A DNA stretch of 64,000 bases from Halarchaeum rubridurum (lineage in GTDB: Archaea; Halobacteriota; Halobacteria; Halobacteriales; Halobacteriaceae). How positions within the stretch are numbered: position 1 is the stretch's first letter; every line of letters starts with the position of its first letter. This document shows, in pieces, positions 9,455-17,244 of the stretch. The notes under the pieces are model-generated. The model saw only the letters and a list, made by a program, of their open reading frames with translations. It made no database searches and had not been told where the DNA came from. The position numbers and the translations under genes were made by a program. The stretch spans positions 372,001 to 436,000 of the forward strand of contig NZ_BMOO01000001.1 of assembly GCF_014647115.1 (NCBI RefSeq), read 5' to 3'.

Positions 9455-9913
9455 CTAGTTCGGGTTCTTCCGCGCGAGGTCGGAGCCACAGACCGGGCAG
9501 CGCTCGCGGTCCTCGTCGAACTCGCGGCCGCAGCCCTGACACTGGAAGTTCCAGTCGCGGCGCTCGGTGATGCCCTCCTTCGAGACGCCCTCGACGGCGA
9601 GGTCGAGGGCGTCCGCGACGTTCTGCATCGCGTAGTCGTCGGTGACGAGCACCGCGTCGAGTTCGAGCGCCGCGGCGAGGACGCGCACGTCCGTCTCGGA
9701 GAGGACGTCGGCGTCGCCGGTGCGCGTCGCGGCGTCCTCGACGCGCCGAACCGCGGCCTCGTCGGGGACGTGGACGCGCATCCCCGACCCTTCGAGGGCG
9801 GTGAGCCGGTAGCTCGCGGCGTCCTGCAGTTCCGCACGGACCTCGGGGACGGTCGCCGCCGGTCCGTCGACGTCGTACTCGTCGATGAACGCCGACGAAT
9901 CGAGGACGTGCAC
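9455..9913 (-). CDS. NOB1-family endonuclease (PIN domain plus zinc ribbon), rRNA maturation
   Basis: 152 aa. Archaeal NOB1 cleaves precursor 16S rRNA at its 3-prime end. The PIN domain starts VHVLDSSAFIDEY with the first catalytic Asp; further acidic residues occur in SETDVRVLAAAL and VTDDYAMQNVA. The C-terminus is a zinc ribbon, CQGCGREF ... CPVCGSDL. GTG start at 9913 is selected because the residues begin the PIN fold there, and it overlaps the stop of the PRC-barrel gene by one base. The cluster with aIF5B nearby supports a ribosome-related role. Confidence 0.9.
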   Translation of the reverse strand: MHVLDSSAFIDEYDVDGPAATVPEVRAELQDAASYRLTALEGSGMRVHVPDEAAVRRVEDAATRTGDADVLSETDVRVLAAALELDAVLVTDDYAMQNVADALDLAVEGVSKEGITERRDWNFQCQGCGREFDEDRERCPVCGSDLARKNPN

Positions 9914-10158
9914 TAGCGCTCGATGACGATGTAGTCCTTGACGGCCTGCACGCGCCCGACGGGGATGCGATAGCGTCCGTGGTCGTCCGTCGGGAAGTCG
10001 AGCGTGATCTGGTTCGTCTCCTCCGTCTGCTCGACGAGGAGGTCGGAGAGCGACCCGCTCTTGAGGTTCATCGTGATGTTGTACAGCATCCCGAGTTCGG
10101 TCCCGTCGGACCCCATGACTGCCTTCCCGGAGAGGTTCTCGGCGAGGATGTCGGCCAT
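9913..10158 (-). CDS. PRC-barrel domain protein
   Basis: 81 aa, a single small beta-barrel: MADILAENLSGKAVMGSDG, ELGMLYNITMNLKSG, then RYRIPVGRVQAVKDYIVI. Archaeal stand-alone PRC-barrel proteins of this type are usually found beside RNA-maturation or translation genes, and here the stop codon overlaps the NOB1 start by one base. A role in 16S rRNA processing is an inference from the neighbourhood. ATG 10158 is preferred to the ATG at 10197, whose extra residues (Pro/Ala-rich) do not fit. Confidence 0.87.
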   Translation of the reverse strand: MADILAENLSGKAVMGSDGTELGMLYNITMNLKSGSLSDLLVEQTEETNQITLDFPTDDHGRYRIPVGRVQAVKDYIVIER

Positions 10159-10327
10159 ACCCGTGTCTGTGGCCGCGGGCGGTCTTAAAACCTCCACACC
10201 GTCGCGTCGCGGGGCGCCGCGGCGCGCGAGCGACGCGCGTCACCGGGCCGGCGTGCCGGCGCACCGAGTCGGTGGCGCGCGCCGTCGTCCGCGAGCGTTA
10301 AGCACCGCCGACACGCACGTCCGGCGA

Positions 10328-11218
10328 ATGGCCGACACGCTCATCGGTGCCGCGTTCGCGGTGCTGGGCGCGCTCTGTCTCGCCGTCCAGAGCCTCACCA
10401 TCAGGCTCGGCACGAAGACGCACCGCGTCACGGACGTCGTCGCGGCGATGTTCGCCGTCAACCTCCTCGTGCTCGTCCCCCTCGCGGGCGTCGCCGGGTA
10501 CCCGGACTACGGGCTCACGCCCGGCGGCGTCGCCGCGTTCGCCGTCGCCGGCCTCCTCGGCTCGCTCCTCGCGCGCTTCTGTTACTTCCACGGCATCGCG
10601 CGCCTCGGGGCCAGCCGCGCCGAACCCCTCAAAGCGCTCTTCCCCGTCTTCGCCGGCGGCGTCGCGGTGCTCGCGCTCGGGGAGTCGCTCTCGCTCGCGC
10701 TCGCCGCGGGCGTCGCGCTCCTCGTCCTCGGCGGCGCGGTCGTCGCCCTCGATTCCCGGGCGACCTCGGCGACCGCGTCCGGCCAGCGGCTCCGGGCCGA
10801 CCTCGCCTACCCGCTCGCCGCCGCGCTCCTCCTCGGCGTCGACCCCGTCTTCACCAAACTCGGGCTGGCGACGGGGACGACGCCGCTCGTCGGCCTCACC
10901 GTGCGCGTCGTCGCCGCGACGCTCGGCTTCCTCGCGTACCTCGGGTGGCGGCGCGTCCGCGACGGCGTCGGGTGGCGACCGCGCGCGAACCGCTGGCTCG
11001 TCGCCGCGAGCGTCGCCAACACCGGCTACCTCGGCGCGTACTACGCGGCGCTCGACCGCGCCCCCGTCGCCGTCGTCACGCCCCTGCTCGGCGTCAGCAC
11101 GCTGTTCGTCGTCGCCGGCGCGGCGCTCTTCCTCCAACGCGAGGAGCGCGTGACGGCGCGCCTCGGCGTCGCGGCGGTGCTCGTCGTCGCCGGGGCCGCG
11201 CTCGTCGTGCGCGGGTGA
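10328..11218 (+). CDS. EamA/DMT-family transporter
   Basis: 296 aa with ten predicted transmembrane helices in two five-helix repeats, the usual drug/metabolite transporter fold. Typical features are the small-residue-rich helix ends, RLGASRAEPLKALFPVFAGG at the end of the first repeat and YAALDRAPVAVVTPLLG in the second. The substrate is unknown. ATG 10328 follows a likely short leader. It diverges from the PRC-barrel/NOB1 pair and precedes aIF5B on the same strand with a 68-bp gap. Confidence 0.87.
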   Translation: MADTLIGAAFAVLGALCLAVQSLTIRLGTKTHRVTDVVAAMFAVNLLVLVPLAGVAGYPDYGLTPGGVAAFAVAGLLGSLLARFCYFHGIARLGASRAEPLKALFPVFAGGVAVLALGESLSLALAAGVALLVLGGAVVALDSRATSATASGQRLRADLAYPLAAALLLGVDPVFTKLGLATGTTPLVGLTVRVVAATLGFLAYLGWRRVRDGVGWRPRANRWLVAASVANTGYLGAYYAALDRAPVAVVTPLLGVSTLFVVAGAALFLQREERVTARLGVAAVLVVAGAALVVRG

Positions 11219-11286
11219 GGGTATCGGGGGATTTACCTGTCCCTACCTGCTGCGTTCGGGTAACAGCCGTTCTGGCGTGGGTTTCA

Positions 11287-13080
11287 ATGTCGGGAGATAC
11301 ACAACACGGGGGACTCAGAACCCCCATCGTCGCGGTTCTCGGGCACGTCGACCACGGGAAGACGAGCCTGCTGGACAAGATTCGGGGCTCCACCGTCATC
11401 GAGGGCGAAGCGGGGGCCATCACGCAACACATCGGCGCGACCGCCGTCCCCCTCGACGTCGTGAGCGAGGTCGCGGGGAGCCTCGTCGACCCCACGGAGT
11501 TCGACCTCCCCGGGCTCCTCTTCATCGACACGCCCGGCCACCACTCGTTCACGACGCTGCGCTCGCGCGGCGGCGCGCTCGCGGACATCGCCATCCTCGT
11601 CGTCGACGTGAACGACGGCTTCCAGCCCCAGACGGAGGAGGCGATCAAGATTCTCGCGGACTCCCAGACGCCGTTCGTCGTCGCCGCGAACAAGGTCGAC
11701 ACGGTCCCGGGCTGGCAGGTCCACGAGGACGCCCCCATCCAGCAGAGCCTGGAGGCCCAATCCGAGCGCGTCGAGCAGCAGTTCAACGAGAAGCTCTACG
11801 AGATAATCGGCGAGCTCTCCGACGCCGGCTTCACCTCCGACTTCTACTGGCGCGTCCAGGACTTCCGCTCGAACGTCGGCGTCGTCCCCGTCTCGGCGAT
11901 GACGGGCGAGGGCATCCCCGACCTCCTCGCCGTCCTCATGGGCCTCGCGCAGCGCTACATGAAGGAGGACATGGAGATCGACGTGCAGGGCCCGGGCGCG
12001 GGCACCGTCCTCGAAGTGAAGGACGAACAGGGCTTCGGGACGACGCTCGACGTCATCCTCTACGACGGCACCGTCCGCGCCGACGACACCATCGTCGTCG
12101 GCGGCGTCAACGGCCCCATCGTCACGGACGTCCGCGCGCTCCTCAAGCCCCGACCGCTCGCCGAGATACGCACCGAGAGCCGCTTCGAGAAGGTCGAGGA
12201 GATCGCGGCCGCGGCCGGCGTGAAGATCGCCGCCCCGGACCTCGACGACGCCATCGCGGGCGCGCCGATCCGCGCCGTCCGCGGGCGCGACCTCGACGAC
12301 GTCATCAGCGAGGTCCAGGCGGAACTCGCGGAGGTCGCCGTCGACACCGGCGAGGAGGGCGTCGTCGTGAAGGCCGACACCCTCGGGAGCCTGGAGGCGA
12401 TGGCGAACGCCTTGGAGGAGGCCGAAATCCCGATCATGCGCGCCGAAGTCGGCGACATCGCCCCGCGCGACGTCGCGATGGCGACCACCGTCGAGGAGGA
12501 GGAGTACCGCGCCATCCTCGGCTTCAACGTCGACACGCTCGGCGACGCCGCCGACCGCGCCGAGCAGGACGACGTCGAGGTGTTCCGCAGCGACGTCATC
12601 TACCAGCTCGTCGAGGAGTACGAGGCGTTCGTCGAGGACATCGAGCGCCGCCAGAAGGAGGCCGTCTTCGAGAACGTGATGCGCCCCGCGCGCTTTCGCA
12701 TCCTCACGGACCACGTCTTCCGCCAGTCCGACCCCGCCGTCGTCGGCGTCGAGGTCCTCTCGGGCACCCTCAAGCGCAACACGCCCGTTGGCTACTTCGA
12801 CGGCAACGAGATCGAGCGCGTCGGCGTCGTGAAGGGCATCCAGGACCAGGGCGAGGACGTCGACGAGATTCGCGCCGGCAACGAGGCCGCCGTCAGCATC
12901 GACGGCCCCACCGTCGGCCGCGGCATCGACGAGGGCGACGAACTCTGGGTCGACCTCCCCGAGAAACACGCGAAGGTCCTCGAACAGGAGCTCTTGGAGG
13001 AAATCCCGATGGACGAACGCGAAGCCCTCCACCAGTACCTCGAAACCCAGCGCAAACGCGACCCCTTCTGGGGGAAGTAG
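11287..13080 (+). CDS. infB: Translation initiation factor aIF5B (IF-2 type GTPase)
   Basis: 597 aa. The GTPase promotes initiator-tRNA placement and subunit joining. The GTP-binding domain shows GHVDHGKTSLLDKIRGS (about residues 17-33), the switch II DTPGHHSF and the NKVD specificity motif (AANKVDTVPG). Domains II-IV follow, including VVKADTLGSLEAMANAL and the C-terminal LWVDLPEKH. Length is the archaeal type without the long bacterial N-terminal extension. ATG 11287 gives MSGDTQHGG as in haloarchaea; the frame open upstream is a shadow of the EamA gene. Confidence 0.95.
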   Translation: MSGDTQHGGLRTPIVAVLGHVDHGKTSLLDKIRGSTVIEGEAGAITQHIGATAVPLDVVSEVAGSLVDPTEFDLPGLLFIDTPGHHSFTTLRSRGGALADIAILVVDVNDGFQPQTEEAIKILADSQTPFVVAANKVDTVPGWQVHEDAPIQQSLEAQSERVEQQFNEKLYEIIGELSDAGFTSDFYWRVQDFRSNVGVVPVSAMTGEGIPDLLAVLMGLAQRYMKEDMEIDVQGPGAGTVLEVKDEQGFGTTLDVILYDGTVRADDTIVVGGVNGPIVTDVRALLKPRPLAEIRTESRFEKVEEIAAAAGVKIAAPDLDDAIAGAPIRAVRGRDLDDVISEVQAELAEVAVDTGEEGVVVKADTLGSLEAMANALEEAEIPIMRAEVGDIAPRDVAMATTVEEEEYRAILGFNVDTLGDAADRAEQDDVEVFRSDVIYQLVEEYEAFVEDIERRQKEAVFENVMRPARFRILTDHVFRQSDPAVVGVEVLSGTLKRNTPVGYFDGNEIERVGVVKGIQDQGEDVDEIRAGNEAAVSIDGPTVGRGIDEGDELWVDLPEKHAKVLEQELLEEIPMDEREALHQYLETQRKRDPFWGK

Positions 13081-13172
13081 AACCGGGAGATGGGCAGAAA
13101 GGTGTGCCCCGGCCGCGTCCCGGGAGACGGCGGGTGACGTGAGTGGGTGACACCGACACGCGATGGCGATGG

Positions 13173-14567
13173 CTACTCGTCGGGTTTCGTCAGGACGAGG
13201 ATGTTCTCCTCGACGTCGTCGTAATCGGCGGTCGTCGCGGCCATGTTACGCCACAGTCGAATCTCGGGCGCTTCGAACCCGACCCGGTTCTCGGCGAGTT
13301 CGGCGAGTATCTCCGCCGTCTCGACTTCGACTTGCCAGTACGAACCCGAGTCGCCGACGACGTAGGCCGCCTTGCCGCCGGGAGCGAGCACGTCGTACAC
13401 CTGCTCGAAGTGGTGTTGCATCCCCGCAAAGTACTCGGTGATGACTCGTGGGTAGTACTTCCCGAAGCCGTGTGAGATGTCCTCTTCCTCGAGAATCGTC
13501 TCCATCTCGCTGACGATGGCGTCCACTCGGTCGTTCGCTCGTATGTCGACCTGCTCGCCCTCGTCGTCGGCGACGTAGATGTTCTTCGTGTGCGAACGGA
13601 TGTTCGCCTTCTTGATTCGCTGTAAGTCTTCGTTGTCGTCGGCGGCGTCGAGCCAGATGAGTTCGAGGCGCTGGTTTCGCGTGTAGTCGTGTTCGGCGGG
13701 ATACGGGGGTGACGTGATAACGTAGTCCACTTCGCCGTCGTGTGCGTCCGCGTTCAGCAGTTCGGATTCGTCACGAAGGACGTCCGCGAGTTGACGAGCG
13801 TCCGCGCGGAGTATCTCGGTGTCGCCCGGCTCGATTTCACCCGACTCGACGGCTGCTTGAACACGCTCGAGGTCCGCTTCGATGTCGGCGAGCTTGTTCT
13901 TGAAGAAACGGAACACGTCCGTATCGCCTTCCTGTGTTCGGTCACGGGTCGCTTCGGGCCCGAAGCGGACGTTACCGACGTCCTCGGGGAGAACCGCGAT
14001 CATCGCCAGCTCGAACAAGTCGGTCACGTCGTCGTCCGGCAGCTCCTCGACGTGGTATTTGAGCACCGTCATCTTCTGCAGCGGCTTCTCGGAGAGCCAC
14101 CCCTTCGGCGTCTTCTCCGGTTCGCTGAAGTCGTACGTGCTCAAGTCGACGTCCGTGCCACCCGATTCTCCGAACGAGTCGAGCGTCGTATTACCCTGTG
14201 AGGATATCTCGTCGAAGACCGGTCGAATCGTGCGCAGGAGCTCGGAGCGGCGCTCGCGGAACGCATCGAGGTCGACGTCCCAGTTCGTCTTGCAACGCGC
14301 GCTCAGCACGCTCGCGGGCGAGGTGTCCGTACCGATGCTGTCGATACCGAGTTTCTTCGCGGTGAGCGTGGTCGTACCCGTGCCGTTGAACGGGTCGACG
14401 ACGAGGTCGTCCTCGCCGATACCGAACTCGTCCGCGAGGCCCGTGACGAGACGGTCGCTGTACGCGTAGACGAATCGGTACCAATCGTGGATGTCTACAT
14501 CGTCCAAGCGACCGATGTTCGATGTGTGCTTCAAGTCGGGTGCCCCGTTAAGTTGGTCAGTAGGCAT
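13173..14567 (-). CDS. DNA amino-methyltransferase of a type II restriction-modification system
   Basis: 464 aa. SAM-dependent DNA methylase with motif I VDPFNGTGTT (residues 57-66) and catalytic motif IV TSPPY (285-289, TSPPYPAEHDYTR). The S/T-P-P-Y form indicates N4-cytosine or N6-adenine modification. Motif I precedes motif IV, with about 220 residues between them. The N-terminal HDWYRFVYAY block and the block after TSPPY match a known modification-methylase family, but I cannot name its target sequence. A winged-helix gene and a nuclease gene lie divergently upstream. GC content is lower and codon choice less biased than in the flanking genes, consistent with transfer. Confidence 0.9.
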   Translation of the reverse strand: MPTDQLNGAPDLKHTSNIGRLDDVDIHDWYRFVYAYSDRLVTGLADEFGIGEDDLVVDPFNGTGTTTLTAKKLGIDSIGTDTSPASVLSARCKTNWDVDLDAFRERRSELLRTIRPVFDEISSQGNTTLDSFGESGGTDVDLSTYDFSEPEKTPKGWLSEKPLQKMTVLKYHVEELPDDDVTDLFELAMIAVLPEDVGNVRFGPEATRDRTQEGDTDVFRFFKNKLADIEADLERVQAAVESGEIEPGDTEILRADARQLADVLRDESELLNADAHDGEVDYVITSPPYPAEHDYTRNQRLELIWLDAADDNEDLQRIKKANIRSHTKNIYVADDEGEQVDIRANDRVDAIVSEMETILEEEDISHGFGKYYPRVITEYFAGMQHHFEQVYDVLAPGGKAAYVVGDSGSYWQVEVETAEILAELAENRVGFEAPEIRLWRNMAATTADYDDVEENILVLTKPDE

Positions 14568-14722
14568 CGTTCTCTTTTAACGTTGTGTGATCAGCGAGCG
14601 GATAGTGTCTTCGGTTATACTCGGTTCAAGAGTCGAGAATCTGCGAATCTATTTAGAGTACAAACTCTTGTTTATTCGTGCTACTGCGAGGTGTTTTACA
14701 CGAAGCGTCTGGAGTCAGGGTC
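14568..14722. other. AT-rich intergenic region between methyltransferase and regulator genes
   Basis: 155 bp with markedly higher AT than the surrounding chromosome. Besides the operator-like site it contains a plus-strand TATA-like TATTTAGA at 14649-14656, suited to start transcription near 14678 for the regulator gene, and TTTATT at 14670-14675. No coding sequence or RNA gene is seen. Confidence 0.6.
14611..14627. promoter_or_regulatory. Candidate operator/TATA of the methyltransferase gene
   Basis: On the minus strand GAACCGAGTAT (14627-14617) runs directly into TATAACC, a TATA-like box about 50 bp before the methyltransferase ATG. The same 11 bases recur in the opposite orientation at 15091-15101, in front of the nuclease gene. 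On the plus strand TCGGTT is also repeated at a 10-bp step (14611, 14621). The placement suits binding by the small winged-helix protein encoded between the two sites. This is inference from sequence identity and position. Confidence 0.5.
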
Positions 14723-15073
14723 GTGAGCGACGATCTCGAAGCGGAGGATTTCAGAGAGCAAGCGAAGGTGTTCAAGGCCCTCCAGTCGGAAGTGCGATTG
14801 AAACTACTGAAAGAGGTGAGCGAACGCCAACCGGTTTCGGCACCCGAGCTACACGACGCGTTCGAAGTCACGAAGGAGAGTATCAAGAAGAACCTCAATC
14901 AACTGGAAGAAGCCGGATTGCTCCGGTCATCACGGGAACGAGGACCGGGGAACCGACCGCGGGACGAGTTCGTCCTCGCGTACGGAGAGAGCGGGGTGAT
15001 GGTGCAACTCGACGTCGTCCCCGACGACTACGACTTCTATCTCGGCGAGTCCGACGTGGCGTCACCACTCTGA
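14723..15073 (+). CDS. Winged-helix (ArsR-like) regulator of the restriction-modification island
   Basis: 116 aa. The N-terminal 75 residues form a winged helix: FREQAKVFKALQSEVRLKLL (helix 1), VSAPELHDAF and VTKESIKKNLNQLEEAGLL (recognition region), then a wing RSSRERGPG. The C-terminal 35 residues are acidic and unassigned. GTG 14723 has GGAG eight bases upstream and gives a natural N-terminus (SDDLEAEDF). A GTG at 14678, 25 bp after a TATA-like box, would add 15 residues and could be a leaderless start. Position between M and R genes suggests a control-protein role, though it is not a classic Xre-type C protein. Confidence 0.75.
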   Translation: MSDDLEAEDFREQAKVFKALQSEVRLKLLKEVSERQPVSAPELHDAFEVTKESIKKNLNQLEEAGLLRSSRERGPGNRPRDEFVLAYGESGVMVQLDVVPDDYDFYLGESDVASPL

Positions 15074-15090
15074 CGTTCAGTCGGTGCATA

Positions 15091-15140
15091 GAACCGAGTA
15101 TCTTCGAAGGTTAACCGTAGTCGACTACGAATACATATAA
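15091..15140 (+). promoter_or_regulatory. Promoter/operator region of the endonuclease gene
   Basis: In order: GAACCGAGTAT (15091-15101, inverted copy of the site at the methyltransferase promoter), the palindrome CTTCGAAG (15102-15109), GGTTAACC (15109-15116), and the perfect 14-bp palindrome CGTAGTCGACTACG (15116-15129), which ends a few bases before the TATA box CATATAA (15134-15140). TSS is expected near 15160-15165, giving a short leader before ATG 15188. The stacked palindromes upstream of the TATA box indicate tight control of nuclease expression. Confidence 0.55.
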
Positions 15141-15187
15141 CCTATGCGGTGGTTTTAGCTCTCACTCACGGAAAGCCACAGCCACCG

Positions 15188-15946
15188 ATGGCGAAATACG
15201 AACCGATCATCACGTGGGTGTTCGAACAGCAAGCCGAAGAGTACGGGACGGACGAGGAGATTCCATTCCACAGGGACCACATCGAGCAGGCGATGGAGGC
15301 GTTGGACATCCACGTCGGTAACGTACCGGACATTCCGTACGCGTACCGGAGTCGTCGGCCACTTCCCGACCAGATCGCACAGTATGGGTACACGGCAGTC
15401 GTCATCGACGACAAGCGGGAGGGTGAAGACCCGACGTATCTGTTCACGAAGACGGAGCAGTTGATACCCGTACCCGAGGTCGTGGACGAGACACACCGGA
15501 CGAGCATCGACGCGCTCCCGGACCCCGTCCACGAGTACATCGGAAAAGACGAACAAGGGGTGTTGACACAGGTCCGGTACGCCGGACTGCTCGACGACTT
15601 CACGGGACTCGACACCTACCACCTCCAGTCGCATCTCCGGATGCGCGTCCGTGGGCGTGAGGCCGAACTGGACGACCTGTACGTCGGCGTCGACCCCGAC
15701 GGCGACCACGTCGCCCTCGCCATCGAGGCGAAAGGGGACGGAGAGACCCTCAACAGGAACCAACTGATTCGAAACACCCGGGGTATCGAGGACGAACCGC
15801 GGTATCCCGACTCGGTGCGGACACTCGCCGTGAAACTGGACGAGGAGGGGTACTTCTACCTGTTCGAGTTCGAGGTGTTCCGAGACGGCGACGAGGACAG
15901 AGTGGAGACCGACCGGGTGTGGAAGTACGAGTTCGAGTCCGAGTGA
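15188..15946 (+). CDS. Putative type II restriction endonuclease, PD-(D/E)xK fold
   Basis: 252 aa. No close named relative is recognised, but the core LDDLYVGVDPDGD ... LAIEAKG supplies a D-x(n)-E-x-K nuclease site: E160, D162/D163, E180 and K182, followed by a Gln (Q192) in LNRNQLIRN, as often seen in this fold. The N-terminal part has PYAYRSRRPLPDQI (about 50-63). ATG 15188 is chosen; GTG 15149 would lie inside the expected leader. The gene follows the regulator, on the strand opposite to the methyltransferase, so the three genes read as M, then C and R divergently. Recognition sequence unknown. Confidence 0.75.
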   Translation: MAKYEPIITWVFEQQAEEYGTDEEIPFHRDHIEQAMEALDIHVGNVPDIPYAYRSRRPLPDQIAQYGYTAVVIDDKREGEDPTYLFTKTEQLIPVPEVVDETHRTSIDALPDPVHEYIGKDEQGVLTQVRYAGLLDDFTGLDTYHLQSHLRMRVRGREAELDDLYVGVDPDGDHVALAIEAKGDGETLNRNQLIRNTRGIEDEPRYPDSVRTLAVKLDEEGYFYLFEFEVFRDGDEDRVETDRVWKYEFESE

Positions 15947-16043
15947 GAACGGAGACGCGCGCGTCGCCCACGACTTCAAAAGCGACGCGAGAGGCCGCCA
16001 CAATTTTTTCGGGCGGCGGGACCGTATTGGCACTCGAACGACG

Positions 16044-16286
16044 ATGCCGAGCGACGAACCGACGCCCATCGAGCGCACCGCGAGCGAACCGATGGCGACG
16101 CGCTACGACCTCGTGCTGGCCGCGATCCCGCTCGCGCTCCTCGCGGGGGCGCTCGCCGGGATGGCCGCCGGCGTCGGCACCCGACCGGGCGTGGCGGTCG
16201 GGGGTGTCGGCGCGCTCTGCGCGCTCGGCTACGCGATCTTCGGCGACCCCCCTATCGAGCGCGGCGGCGGTCGACGGACGAGCTGA
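16044..16286 (+). CDS. Small membrane protein, haloarchaeal, function unknown
   Basis: 80 aa. A hydrophilic N-terminus (MPSDEPTPIERTASEPMATR) is followed by two helices (LVLAAIPLALLAGALAGMAA and VGGVGALCALGYAIFG) and a basic tail. Such two-helix proteins are common next to DUF5811 genes in haloarchaea as far as I recall. Its stop codon touches the stop of the DUF5811 gene (convergent, no gap). Confidence 0.7.
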   Translation: MPSDEPTPIERTASEPMATRYDLVLAAIPLALLAGALAGMAAGVGTRPGVAVGGVGALCALGYAIFGDPPIERGGGRRTS

Positions 16287-16667
16287 TCACTTGGCGACCG
16301 CGTCGTTCGAGCGCTTGCGGAACGCCTGTTTCACCTGGAGCGCGGCGGACGCCGCGAGTCCCTGTGCGACCTCGGCGCGTTCCTCGGCGGGGACGAGGTC
16401 GGAGTCGCCCTCGTCGAACTCGGGCGTGAACCCGGCGCTGACCGGGTTCCCCGCGGGCGGCCGGACGGCGACCGTCGCACGCGTCCCCTGCTGGCTCTGG
16501 CCGATCTCCGCACCGACGACGTACTCGTCGGGGAGGTACTCGCGGGTCTCGGCGGCGATCCGCGCGAGGCTGTCGCGGAGCGCGCGACGCTGCTCCGGCG
16601 TCAACGCCGCCTCCTCGTCGTCCGTCGGGTTCCCGCCCGGTCCGGCGTACGGCGTGTTGCCGTTCAT
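16287..16667 (-). CDS. DUF5811-family haloarchaeal protein
   Basis: 126 aa. It starts MNGNTPYAGPGGNPTDDEEA and carries LTPEQRRALRDSLARIAAET, EYLPDEYVVGAEIG and a C-terminal helix QGLAASAALQVKQAFRK. The pattern is that of DUF5811, a haloarchaeal protein of unknown function. It is last in a minus-strand run downstream of pdaD (51-bp gap). Confidence 0.8.
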   Translation of the reverse strand: MNGNTPYAGPGGNPTDDEEAALTPEQRRALRDSLARIAAETREYLPDEYVVGAEIGQSQQGTRATVAVRPPAGNPVSAGFTPEFDEGDSDLVPAEERAEVAQGLAASAALQVKQAFRKRSNDAVAK

Positions 16668-16718
16668 ACCCCCGAGTAGGGGCTACGCGGTTGAAAGGCC
16701 TTCCCCCACCGGCGACCC

Positions 16719-17195
16719 TCAGAGGATGGGGTCGCTGTCGCCGTAACAGGCGACGACGACCGCCGCGGCGTACTCGCCCGCGTCCGCCCTGACCGTCGCC
16801 GTCTCGACGCGCTCGCCGTCGAATTCCCAGTCGCGCAACTCGCGTCCGGCGTCGAGACCGGCACGCACCCGCGTCGCGACGTCGTCGGGGTCGGTCTCGT
16901 CGGCGACCTCGTAGAAGAGTCCGGGGCCGTCGGGGTCGCGCGACCACCCGAGTCCGGCGGAGACGTGTCGCGGGCCCGCGGCGTTCGCGTGCGCCTCCAC
17001 GACCGTCAGGCGCTCGCCCGCCGGCCCGAGGTCGGGCGCGGTGCCGACCGCCTCGACGTCGGCGTCGGCGGGAATTACGGAGGAGACGGCGACGAGGTTG
17101 TAGTTGTGGACGTTCGCGTCCGCGAGCGCCGCGTCGTAGGCGGCCATCGCGGTGGGGGCCGTGCCCGTCCCCCAGACGACGCGTATCGTGGCCAT
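16719..17195 (-). CDS. pdaD: Pyruvoyl-dependent arginine decarboxylase
   Basis: 158 aa. Converts arginine to agmatine, the first step toward polyamines and the source of agmatine for tRNA-Ile2 modification. The self-cleavage site that creates the pyruvoyl group is the Ser-Ser pair in NYNLVAVSSVIPADA (residues about 32-46); the new N-terminal serine becomes pyruvate. A GTGTAPTAMAAYDAAL segment at the N-terminus and the C-terminal sheet fit the family. The tiaS gene, which consumes agmatine, is present at 42.5 kb. Confidence 0.92.
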   Translation of the reverse strand: MATIRVVWGTGTAPTAMAAYDAALADANVHNYNLVAVSSVIPADADVEAVGTAPDLGPAGERLTVVEAHANAAGPRHVSAGLGWSRDPDGPGLFYEVADETDPDDVATRVRAGLDAGRELRDWEFDGERVETATVRADAGEYAAAVVVACYGDSDPIL

Positions 17196-17244
17196 ACGGC
17201 GGCTATCGGACGAGGAGCGTGAAGAACTGTCGGTTCGGACGCGC

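Noticed and set aside
14487-14726. 79-residue open frame across the M-C intergenic DNA
   Set aside because: Starts inside the methylase gene antisense, crosses promoter elements and has Cys-rich random-looking composition.
15155-16078. 307-residue open frame opposite the endonuclease gene
   Set aside because: No recognisable domain; the plus strand gives a nuclease site, and a promoter with TATA box lies correctly before it.
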